DNA of 64,000 nt from Actinomycetota bacterium (lineage in GTDB: Bacteria; Actinomycetota; Acidimicrobiia; Acidimicrobiales; Ilumatobacteraceae), in assembly GCA_016871395.1 (NCBI GenBank), contig VFYV01000005.1, positions 1 to 64,000 on the forward strand, read 5' to 3'. The translations under genes were made by a program, and so were the position numbers. A model generated the notes under the pieces. The model was given only the letters and a program-made list of their open reading frames with translations, was not told the DNA's origin and did no database searches. Below, in pieces: positions 23,496-30,571 of the stretch (positions within the stretch are counted from its first letter, which is position 1; every line of letters begins with the position of its first letter).

Positions 23496-24287
23496 TCACG
23501 GGAGTTCGCGGATGCGCACCGACAAGCAGGTGACACAGCCTTCGAGCTTGATGAACTCACTGATGTCCACCTCGATGGTGCGATAGCCACGTGCGCGATA
23601 ATTCGTAGCGACGCGGGGAGCATCAGCGGCCATCAGTATCAGGTCGGGTTCGAGCAACACGACGTGCGCCCCTGATTCCTGAGAGACCGCCTCGAAACGG
23701 GGAAAGGCGTCGGTCGAGTCGAGCCCGGGTTCCCAGCCGACGATGGTGCCGTCGGTCAGCGCGGTGGCGGCGGACTTCAGGTGCAGGACCTTGGTGAGCG
23801 GAACGCCGACCACCTTGGCGCCCAGCGGCTGGACGATGGCAGCGAATTGGCACAGACCCTCGGCATTGGTGCGAGCCCCGAGACCGACGAAAATCGTGTC
23901 GCCGTCGGGAAGAGGAACCTTCAACACGTCACCGCCGTCCATGGTTCCCGGGGCCACGATGCGCTCGACCCGGCAACCGAGCTCGGCCACGACCGGCTCC
24001 ACCGCGGTGGTTTCGGGCTTGCGCGCGTCGTCGCCGGGTCGGGTGATGATGGCCGTGCCCCGGTAGAGAACCACGGCGTCCTCGATGAACACGGCGTCGG
24101 GACAGTCATCGGCCGGAGGCACCTCGACGACTTTCCAGCCGGCGTCGCGCACAGCGTCCACGTAGTTGGTCCATTGCTTCATCGCGAGGTGGAGGTCGAT
24201 CGGTGAACGTCCGATGTGAGTGACGATGCCGTCACTGAGTCGTGGACCGGGACGACGGACGAGAGCGATGCGAGTCGAACGGGACAC
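23496..24287 (-). CDS. N(G),N(G)-dimethylarginine dimethylaminohydrolase (DDAH-like)
   Basis: Guanidino-group hydrolase of the pentein fold, 263 residues, expected to convert dimethylarginine (or a related guanidine) to citrulline and dimethylamine. It shows PDAVFIEDAVVLYRGTAII, the GTMDGGDVL motif, the catalytic His in VLHLKSAATAL and the catalytic Cys near the C-terminus in EGCVTCLSVR. GTG at 24287 is preferred: TATTCT lies 6 nt upstream, while the alternative ATG at 24332 lacks such context. Close relatives acting on arginine or agmatine cannot be fully excluded. Confidence 0.88.
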   Translation of the reverse strand: MSRSTRIALVRRPGPRLSDGIVTHIGRSPIDLHLAMKQWTNYVDAVRDAGWKVVEVPPADDCPDAVFIEDAVVLYRGTAIITRPGDDARKPETTAVEPVVAELGCRVERIVAPGTMDGGDVLKVPLPDGDTIFVGLGARTNAEGLCQFAAIVQPLGAKVVGVPLTKVLHLKSAATALTDGTIVGWEPGLDSTDAFPRFEAVSQESGAHVVLLEPDLILMAADAPRVATNYRARGYRTIEVDISEFIKLEGCVTCLSVRIRELP

Positions 24288-24293
24288 GAACAA

Positions 24294-24299
24294 AGAATA
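24294..24299 (-). promoter_or_regulatory. -10 element of the DDAH-like gene
   Basis: TATTCT on the minus strand, 6 nt before the GTG at 24287; leaderless geometry. Confidence 0.45.
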
Positions 24300-24320
24300 G
24301 GGGAGGGTTGGTGCGGGCCA

Positions 24321-24485
24321 TTGTCTCGCCATGATTTTGTCGAGCGGTGGGTCGAATTGTTCGCCGATCTCGGCTCTCCTGTCGATGATGATGAGTATCC
24401 CGGCGCCGAACGTCGCCCAGCCGACTTCTTGTCGGAGCAGGCAGTGGTGGCGGAGTCGCTGACCCTGTCCGTCTCGTGCAAGTAG
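24321..24485 (+). CDS. Small hypothetical protein, 54 residues
   Basis: An acidic ORF (RHDFVERWVELFADLGSPVD near its start, ending LTLSVSCK) with coding-like codon use fills the gap between the DDAH-like and DedA genes. Its start is uncertain: TTG at 24321 is the best candidate, 14 nt after a GGGAGG. No family is recognised. The stop codon contributes to the TAGGCT -10 of dedA, so if it is real the two genes have overlapping signals. Confidence 0.35.
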   Translation: MSRHDFVERWVELFADLGSPVDDDEYPGAERRPADFLSEQAVVAESLTLSVSCK

Positions 24486-24488
24486 GCT
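24483..24488 (+). promoter_or_regulatory. -10 element of the DedA-family gene
   Basis: TAGGCT 6 nt before the GTG at 24495; overlaps the stop codon of the preceding small ORF. Confidence 0.4.
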
Positions 24489-24494
24489 CACCAC

Positions 24495-25094
24495 GTGATC
24501 GAGTGGGCGACGGATGTCATCGACGCCATCGGGCTCGTCGGAGTCGCTGTTCTGGTGGCGCTCGAGAGCATCTTCCCGCCCATCCCGTCCGAACTCATTT
24601 TGCTGCTCGCCGGCTTCAACGTGAGCGAAGGGCGCTTCGGTTTCCTTGGTGGGGTGGTCGCTTCGACTGTCGGTTCGGTCGTCGGCGCCTACGTCCTCTA
24701 CGGGATCGGTCGCCTCGTGAGCGACGAGCGTCTGGAGCGATTCCTCGCCGGCATCGGGCGCTTCGTCGGTCTCAAGGAGGCCGACGTGCACAAGGGCTTC
24801 GCGTGGTTCGAACGGCACGGCACCACGGTCGTCTTGTTCGGTCGCCTCGTCCCCGTGGTGCGCTCCGTCGTCTCCATCCCCGCAGGCTCGGACAAGATGC
24901 CGCTTGCGCGGTTCACCTTGTTGACCGCAGCGGGCTCGCTCGCCTGGAACACGGCGTGGATCGCGATCGGATGGGGTCTGGGCGACCAATGGGAAAAGGC
25001 CGGCGAGTGGGGGGACTACCTGCAGTATGCGGTGGTGGCGGCCGCGGTGCTCGGCTCCGGCTGGCTTGTATACCGTTCTCGCCGATCTCGCTAG
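24495..25094 (+). CDS. DedA-family membrane protein
   Basis: Inner-membrane protein of 199 residues in the DedA/VTT superfamily, which includes undecaprenyl-phosphate flippases and proteins needed for proton-motive-force homeostasis. Family marks are the early reentrant loop ESIFPPIPSELILLLAG and the later GRLVPVVRSVVSIPAG with its paired Arg and Pro residues. About four membrane helices plus two reentrant helices. GTG start with the -10 element 6 nt before it. Confidence 0.9.
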   Translation: MIEWATDVIDAIGLVGVAVLVALESIFPPIPSELILLLAGFNVSEGRFGFLGGVVASTVGSVVGAYVLYGIGRLVSDERLERFLAGIGRFVGLKEADVHKGFAWFERHGTTVVLFGRLVPVVRSVVSIPAGSDKMPLARFTLLTAAGSLAWNTAWIAIGWGLGDQWEKAGEWGDYLQYAVVAAAVLGSGWLVYRSRRSR

Positions 25095-25474
25095 CACATC
25101 CGCGCAGGCGTCGCTCGAGGTCGAGGGTTCCAGCCTTGCGAGAGAGACAGTCTCACCAAAAACCAGAATCAACATTGGCTATCTGGTACTACTTTTTCCC
25201 CGAGTGTCCCTGACTTCGTGTACTCACGAATCCTCGGGTCGGAACGTCGGGTCCCACTTTCCAACACCGACAGGTCGTGTGCGCTTTTGGACGGGCTGGA
25301 ATGCCGAACTCACCATGACCGGCTGCAGGCAACCCGATTCCGATACCTGCTGACTCCCGGAGCTGAGTCCGACTGAGCGAGCCAACAGTGCCTGACCCGC
25401 CACAACATCGGTGGCACGAGATGAAACATCGGTAGCATGAGTGCTCGTCCCGTTGGCCGGGGTTCTTCACACAC
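25095..25474. other. Intergenic region before tRNA-Gly
   Basis: A 380-nt non-coding stretch. I see no credible ORF. It holds an imperfect 21-nt direct repeat (acatcggtggcacgag at 25405 and acatcggtagcatgag at 25426) just before the tRNA. The second copy contains TAGCAT at 25433-25438, which could be the tRNA promoter -10, about 37 nt before the mature 5' end. Confidence 0.4.
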
Positions 25475-25549
<75 letters not shown>

Positions 25550-25598
25550 GATCTCTCGTCACGTACGTCTCGAGACACGGACGTCGTGATTCGACTGT

Positions 25599-26258
25599 TC
25601 ACTTGGCGACGAAAGAAATCGAGCGCAAACGCAGCACGAATTCGCCGACCTGTTTGTCCACCAGATAGATCGACGTTTGGCGCACCGCTTCGGACATCAA
25701 CGGGGGTCGGTCGGGTATCGGACTCAGTCGCCAATCAGTGGCGACGAAGTCGGTGAGTTTTAAGATGGTCTCCGACATGGTTTCGGTGGGGGTGAATCGC
25801 TGGATGTAACTGTCGGTCGCGGTCCTGATTTGCATCAGATACGTCCGGCCGTCACCCAGCGCAACGACCGAAACAGCGTCCAACCCGGGGGCGGGGCTGG
25901 AAGACATCTCCGGTCCTCGCATCGAAGTGAAACCACCGTTGTTGTCGGTGGAAAGGTTCCCCGAGAAGACCAACTCACCCTCACTCCACGACAGCTCGCT
26001 GCTCGATACACCACCCATCACCGTGTCGTTCTGCACGTACCAGGCGTTCAAGGAGTCGGCAGAGCCAAACTCGGCCAGAACGAGATCGGGATCGACGGGG
26101 GCGACCGTAGTGGTGGTTTCGGCCGGCACAGTGTCCTCGACAATCGGGGGCGACGTCGACGTCACCACCGTGAGGCTCGACCCGGACGAATCGTCGGACG
26201 AGTCGCCGCAGGCGACCGAGATCAGAAGGACGGTCATCGGCAGAAGAAATCGACGCAT
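25599..26258 (-). CDS. CIA30-like domain lipoprotein
   Basis: A 219-residue exported lipoprotein: signal segment with lipobox SVAC (C17), a Ser/Thr/Pro-rich linker to about residue 55, then a beta-sandwich of the NADH:ubiquinone oxidoreductase intermediate-associated protein 30 (CIA30) type. The domain start is marked by WYVQNDTVMGGVSSSEL and the glycine-rich FSGNLSTDNNGGF. In bacteria this carbohydrate-binding-like fold occurs in proteins of unknown role at the cell surface. Divergent from another lipoprotein gene at 26376. The 3' end lies close to tRNA-Gly. Confidence 0.82.
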   Translation of the reverse strand: MRRFLLPMTVLLISVACGDSSDDSSGSSLTVVTSTSPPIVEDTVPAETTTTVAPVDPDLVLAEFGSADSLNAWYVQNDTVMGGVSSSELSWSEGELVFSGNLSTDNNGGFTSMRGPEMSSSPAPGLDAVSVVALGDGRTYLMQIRTATDSYIQRFTPTETMSETILKLTDFVATDWRLSPIPDRPPLMSEAVRQTSIYLVDKQVGEFVLRLRSISFVAK

Positions 26259-26314
26259 GGCGACTTCTATCACCAAATCGGTCGGATGCTCCAAGCCGGC
26301 ACACCAGTACGTGT

Positions 26315-26320
26315 TATATT
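26315..26320 (+). promoter_or_regulatory. AT-rich -10 element before the lipoprotein gene
   Basis: TATATT followed by a T tract, an exceptionally AT-rich island in this GC-rich window, 55 nt before the GTG at 26376. This gene has a real 5' leader with a GAAAGGGG ribosome site, unlike many neighbours. Confidence 0.45.
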
Positions 26321-26375
26321 TTTTTCGATGTGGGGGTTGTGAGCGACGCCCCGGATTCGAAAGGGGTGCTTCGAC

Positions 26376-26948
26376 GTGAAAATGTCGGTGAGGACTCGGT
26401 TCGGTGCCGTGGTGGTGGCGGTGGTGTCGATGGGCATCGTGGCATGTGGTGGCGACGACGGTGGCTCGACAGGTTCGCAGGAAGAGGCGTACTCCAAGGC
26501 CTTGGGGGTGTCCTTGGCCAGGCAAGCCGATTGGCCCTTCGGCGAAGAGGAAAACGTGTGCATCGCTGAACGAGTCCTCGACCTGTTGGGCGTCCAGATG
26601 TTCATCGACGCCGGATTATCCGCGGAGGACGTCGCCACGGTCGAGGAGTTCGACTTTCCCGAGCTCACCGAGGAGCAAGAGGCTGACTTCGTCGAGATCT
26701 TCCTCGACGGCGACTGCATCGACCTTGGAGCCTTCATCGCCGACGACCTGATCGAGTCGTCAGGGGGTGCTCTCTCCGAGGATCAAGCGGCCTGCATCGG
26801 AGACGGCGTGGCCGAGTCCGACGTCTACAAAGATGTGCTCGTCACCAGCGTCTTGGGTCAGGAAGACGCCGATTTGGATAATGCTGTCGAGTCCGAGATT
26901 CTCCGGCTGTTCACCGACTGCGATATTCCGCTCGACGTGTTGGGTTGA
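26376..26948 (+). CDS. Acidic lipoprotein with a duplicated Cys-containing segment
   Basis: A 190-residue exported lipoprotein (lipobox GIVAC, followed by GGDDGGS). The mature part is strongly acidic and contains two related stretches, one around CIAERVLDLLG with a later GDC, and one around CIGDGVAESDV with a later TDC; the paired cysteines probably form one disulfide per repeat. No known family is recognised. Its stop codon abuts that of the convergent exporter gene. Confidence 0.75.
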   Translation: MKMSVRTRFGAVVVAVVSMGIVACGGDDGGSTGSQEEAYSKALGVSLARQADWPFGEEENVCIAERVLDLLGVQMFIDAGLSAEDVATVEEFDFPELTEEQEADFVEIFLDGDCIDLGAFIADDLIESSGGALSEDQAACIGDGVAESDVYKDVLVTSVLGQEDADLDNAVESEILRLFTDCDIPLDVLG

Positions 26949-28433
26949 TCACGCCCTCTGCTCCTTCGGTCTTGGTTGCATGGTGCGCACCGCGTCGGAA
27001 TTCTTGATCCTGGTCCAACTCCACAGGGCTCCGAGCACGTAGATGATCGACGCGGCGACGAAGCCCCAGTGATAGCCACTGGACAGCGCCTCAGCGGGTT
27101 CGCGCCCGGCTCGAAGACCATGATTGGTTCGACTGACGAACACCGTGGCCAGAACGGCCACGCCGAGAGCGGCCGACGTCTGGCGTTGGGTGGAGAAGAT
27201 CGCCGCGGCGCGCCCGGTGTCCGGGGCGTCGATGTTGGCGTAAGTGGCGGTTTGAATCGGCATGAAGCAGAAGGCCATGAAACAGCCGCGTAGGAACATC
27301 AGCAATGCGACGATTCCCAGCGACGTGTTCTGGTCGAGGAGGGCGAAGGGCAAGGTGGCCAGGGCCGCCATGAGCATCCCGAACGTGACCAATCGTCGGG
27401 GCCCGACGGTGTGGTACCAGCGACCGACGAACTGGCTCATCGCGATGACCCCGATTGCCTGGGGAAAGGTCGCGAGTCCCGACTCGAAAGCCGAAGCATC
27501 GAGTGGTCCTTGGATGAACTGGGGCAGCAAGAAGATGAATCCGATGAAACTCCCGTAGGAAAGGGTCCCGGCGATGTTGCCGTTGCGGAATATCCGGTCT
27601 CGGTACAGACGCAACGCCAGCATCGGCTCGGCGACGGTGGTCTCGACCTTCACCATGAGGGCCAACAGGACGAGTCCCCCGAGTCCGGTCACCAGCACGG
27701 TGCCCGAAAGCCAGCCGTGAGTGGGCGCGTACGACAGTGCATACAGAAGTCCGGCCAGTCCGGCGCCCGACAGAACGAACCCGGTTCCGTCGAAGCGCGC
27801 CGATCGCATTTCGCAATGCTCTTTCAGGAACGTCGCGGCGAACAGGATGCCGAAGATACCTACGGGGATGTTCACGTAGAAGATCCAGCGCCACGAGAAG
27901 TGGGTGACGATGAATCCACCCACCAGAGGTCCAAGGGCGGGGGCGATCACCGTGGGGACGATGAGCACGGCCGACGCGCGAGCACGCTCCTCCGGAGGAA
28001 AGGCGCGGTAGAGCATGGCGGTACCGATCGGGGTCAGCATTCCGCCGCCGACGCCCTGCAGCAGACGGAATCCGATCAACTGTTCCAGCGACTGAGCGAA
28101 ACCGCACAGCACCGAGGCGCCGGTGAACATCGTGAGGGCGAACAAGAACGTCTTCTTGGTCCCGAAGCGGTCACCAATCCATCCCGACGCGGGGATGAAG
28201 ACCGCCAAAGCCAATAGGTACCCCAGAATGACCCACTCGATTCCGGCCGGGGAGGCGTCGAACTCTTCGGTGAGCGAGGGGATGGCGGTGTTGATGATCG
28301 TGGTGTCGAGGATCTCCATGAACAGGCCGGTGACGAAGCAGATCGCCACCAACCACTTGTATTCGATGCGTCCGTGGAGTCGTTTCACCGAGAGCACATT
28401 TCTTCGTCGAGGAGGGCTGAGGGGCCACGGCAT
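26949..28433 (-). CDS. DHA2-family MFS drug exporter (EmrB/QacA-like)
   Basis: Proton-coupled efflux protein of 494 residues with about 14 predicted membrane helices, the DHA2 pattern. Motifs visible: LDTTIINTAIPSL in helix 1, GWIGDRFGTKKTF (motif A) after helix 2, and VPTVIAPALGPLVGGF (motif C, antiporter signature). Substrates are probably lipophilic or cationic toxicants but are unknown. The start is uncertain: ATG at 28433 or GTG at 28397, both before the first helix. The divergent DinB-like gene begins 16 nt away. Confidence 0.9.
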   Translation of the reverse strand: MPWPLSPPRRRNVLSVKRLHGRIEYKWLVAICFVTGLFMEILDTTIINTAIPSLTEEFDASPAGIEWVILGYLLALAVFIPASGWIGDRFGTKKTFLFALTMFTGASVLCGFAQSLEQLIGFRLLQGVGGGMLTPIGTAMLYRAFPPEERARASAVLIVPTVIAPALGPLVGGFIVTHFSWRWIFYVNIPVGIFGILFAATFLKEHCEMRSARFDGTGFVLSGAGLAGLLYALSYAPTHGWLSGTVLVTGLGGLVLLALMVKVETTVAEPMLALRLYRDRIFRNGNIAGTLSYGSFIGFIFLLPQFIQGPLDASAFESGLATFPQAIGVIAMSQFVGRWYHTVGPRRLVTFGMLMAALATLPFALLDQNTSLGIVALLMFLRGCFMAFCFMPIQTATYANIDAPDTGRAAAIFSTQRQTSAALGVAVLATVFVSRTNHGLRAGREPAEALSSGYHWGFVAASIIYVLGALWSWTRIKNSDAVRTMQPRPKEQRA

Positions 28434-28448
28434 GGTAGACGGATAGGC

Positions 28449-28982
28449 GTGGAACGATGGGTGATCGAGAAGAAACTGAACGTCGACCGGGCTTGGTTGC
28501 TCGAAACCTATTCGGGACTGTCGCAGGCGCAACTGTTCGATGACCTGACACCCAGTGAGCACGATCCCGCCAACTACTGGTCGGCCTTGGACCATCTGGC
28601 GCATTTAGCCTTGATCGAGCACAACTTCGCGGCCATGATCCGTCGTCACCTCGCGGGTCATCCGAATCCGGTGGGTCTGCGCCGGGACGATGAGGGTCGG
28701 TCACGCACCGTGGAGCAGATCATGGCCTCGGTGCACACCATGACCGAGGAATGGCAACGAGCACATCACGGCAAGTCGTTCGACGAAGTCGTGGCCTTGG
28801 GGGCCGCCGCCCGCGCCGAGACACTGCAGTTGCTGGCGGAGTTGACCGACGAACAGTTGAACGAAACCCTTCCCGGTGCGCCCTGGGCCGATGGCACCAT
28901 CGGGGGAGTGCTGGCGGCCAACGCCGACCACGGTCGCATGCATTGGAAATGGGTCAAAGACGCCGGTGTCTCGGAGTTGTGA
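28449..28982 (+). CDS. DinB-like four-helix protein
   Basis: A 177-residue soluble protein of the DinB/YfiT metal-dependent superfamily. The His ligands of the fold can be placed in ALDHLAHLALIEHNF and the C-terminal NADHGRMHWKW. Family members include thiol transferases that use bacillithiol or mycothiol, so a small-thiol-dependent detoxification role is conceivable but not shown. Start GTG at 28449, with GTG at 28461 possible. Convergent with the SDR gene, with 3 nt between stops. Confidence 0.8.
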   Translation: MERWVIEKKLNVDRAWLLETYSGLSQAQLFDDLTPSEHDPANYWSALDHLAHLALIEHNFAAMIRRHLAGHPNPVGLRRDDEGRSRTVEQIMASVHTMTEEWQRAHHGKSFDEVVALGAAARAETLQLLAELTDEQLNETLPGAPWADGTIGGVLAANADHGRMHWKWVKDAGVSEL

Positions 28983-28985
28983 CGT

Positions 28986-29759
28986 TCAGTCCCCGAGATC
29001 GGGAGCCCATGCGGAGCCGTTGATATGGCTTCCACCATCGACGAACAAGGTGTTGCCGGTCATGTACCGACAGTCGTCACCGGCCAAGAACGAAACCACC
29101 GGCGCAATGTCGGTGTACGGATCACCGATACGACCCATCGGGTTGCTGGCGTCGGCGGCGGCAACCAACTCGGGATGGGCGCCCATGACTTTGTGGAAGG
29201 CCGCACTCTTGGCCGCCGGACACACCGCGTTCACCACCACCCCAGTGGGAGCCCACTCCCGAGCCGCAGTGCGGGTGAGGGCACGCAACGACTCCTTGGC
29301 CACGTTGTACTCCAGCGTGCCCATGTGGGCGTTCACTCCATTGAGCGAACACATGTTGATCACCCGCCCCCAACCACGGGACTTCATGTCGGGGAAGACC
29401 TCGCGCATGGCCCAAAAAGCTCCGTAGAAGGCGACGTCGAGTCCGTGCTGCAGAAGGTCGTTGGTCTTGCGCTCGACGCGTCCCATGCCGCCGCCACCCC
29501 ACGCGTTGTTCACGAGAACGTCGACCGGGCCGAAGGTCGCCCGAGCCCGAGCGATCATGTCCATCACGTCGGCCTCGCGGGAGACGTCGGCGCGCACGAA
29601 CGTCGCGCGATTTCCGTACTCGATGATCGACCGTGGACCGCGCTCCTCGTCGATGTCGGTCGCCACCACGCGTAATCCGTCTTCGATCAAACGTCGTACG
29701 ATGCCGGCCCCGATTCCGTCGGCGGCGCCAGTGACGAGGGCGATCCGTGATTCTCCCAC
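28986..29759 (-). CDS. SDR-family dehydrogenase
   Basis: Classical short-chain dehydrogenase, 257 residues. Cofactor motif TGAADGIGAG, acidic residue after strand 2 (ATDIDEERG, which suggests NAD over NADP), LVNNAWGG, and the intact catalytic set Ser in NMCSLNG, Tyr and Lys in YNVAK. Substrate unknown. GTG at 29759 fits the Rossmann start; a TTG at 29774 that overlaps the stop of the glutathione peroxidase gene is an alternative. The two genes form an operon. Confidence 0.87.
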   Translation of the reverse strand: MGESRIALVTGAADGIGAGIVRRLIEDGLRVVATDIDEERGPRSIIEYGNRATFVRADVSREADVMDMIARARATFGPVDVLVNNAWGGGGMGRVERKTNDLLQHGLDVAFYGAFWAMREVFPDMKSRGWGRVINMCSLNGVNAHMGTLEYNVAKESLRALTRTAAREWAPTGVVVNAVCPAAKSAAFHKVMGAHPELVAAADASNPMGRIGDPYTDIAPVVSFLAGDDCRYMTGNTLFVDGGSHINGSAWAPDLGD

Positions 29760-29770
29760 GGCTCTTATCT

Positions 29771-30259
29771 TCAAGCGTCGAGGAACTTCTCGATGGTGGC
29801 CACCAGTTTGGCGTCATCAGGGGCAACCATGGGACTGAAGCGCACGATGGTCCCTCCACCGTCGGCCACCACGAACTTCTCGAAGTTCCAACGAATGTCG
29901 CCACTGGTGCCGTCGGCGTCGGCCACCGCGGTCAATTCGTCGTAGATCGCATGTCGACCCGCGCCGTTCACGTCGATCTTCTCCATCAAGGGGAAGGTGA
30001 CTCCGTACTTGGTGGAACAGAAATGGGCGATCTCCTCCGGGGAGCCCGGCTCTTGTGCGCCGAATTGATTGCACGGGAAACCCACCACCGAGAGGCCACG
30101 TGGGGCGTACTTCTCGTGCAGTTGCTCGAGCCCGGTGTACTGCGGGGTCAGACCGCACTTGCTGGCGACGTTCACGACCAAGATGACCTTGGCCGAAATG
30201 TCGGCCAAGGTGGTCGGCTGGCCGGACAACGTGTTGATGGACAACTGGAAAATGCTCAT
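29771..30259 (-). CDS. Glutathione peroxidase family protein, Cys type
   Basis: Thioredoxin-fold peroxidase of 162 residues. The peroxidatic residue is cysteine in NVASKCGLTPQY, with the resolving-type region VVGFPCNQFG and the WNFEKF motif completing the catalytic set. Bacterial enzymes of this type usually take electrons from thioredoxin rather than glutathione. It is a useful contrast to the Sec-containing thioredoxin at 18.3 kb: selenocysteine is not used here. ATG at 30259 is preferred to the GTG at 30274. Confidence 0.93.
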   Translation of the reverse strand: MSIFQLSINTLSGQPTTLADISAKVILVVNVASKCGLTPQYTGLEQLHEKYAPRGLSVVGFPCNQFGAQEPGSPEEIAHFCSTKYGVTFPLMEKIDVNGAGRHAIYDELTAVADADGTSGDIRWNFEKFVVADGGGTIVRFSPMVAPDDAKLVATIEKFLDA

Positions 30260-30325
30260 GCTCCAGCCTGTCACATTCGCAGGCCCCGCAGGAAAGCGAT
30301 GAGTCCGAGATGCCCACCGACGACT

Positions 30326-30400
30326 TGGTCGGGGAGGGGAGATTTGAACTCCCGACCTCCTGCACCCAAAGCAGGAACGCTACCGCTGCGCCACTCCCCG
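30326..30400 (-). tRNA. tRNA-Pro (anticodon TGG)
   Basis: On the minus strand: acceptor CGGGGAG/CTCCCCG, anticodon stem CCTGC/GCAGG around loop TTTGGGT, T-arm GAGTTCAAATCTC, discriminator A and an encoded CCA. Confidence 0.95.
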
Positions 30401-30571
30401 GTTTTGGAAGCAGTCTACCGAGACCGACCCGCGAGTCCCTCGCGACATCCGGCATGGGCGAGTTTCGCGGGCGTACGATTTGGCATCGCCACATCCTCGG
30501 ACTCCGAACTGGTCGTCGAAACGGGGACGACCGACGCCTCTCGCCCCGAGTTTCGGTCGCGACTCCCCGCC

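Noticed and set aside
29771-30259. Second selenoprotein (glutathione peroxidase)
   Set aside because: The peroxidatic position is encoded by a Cys codon, no in-frame TGA is present.
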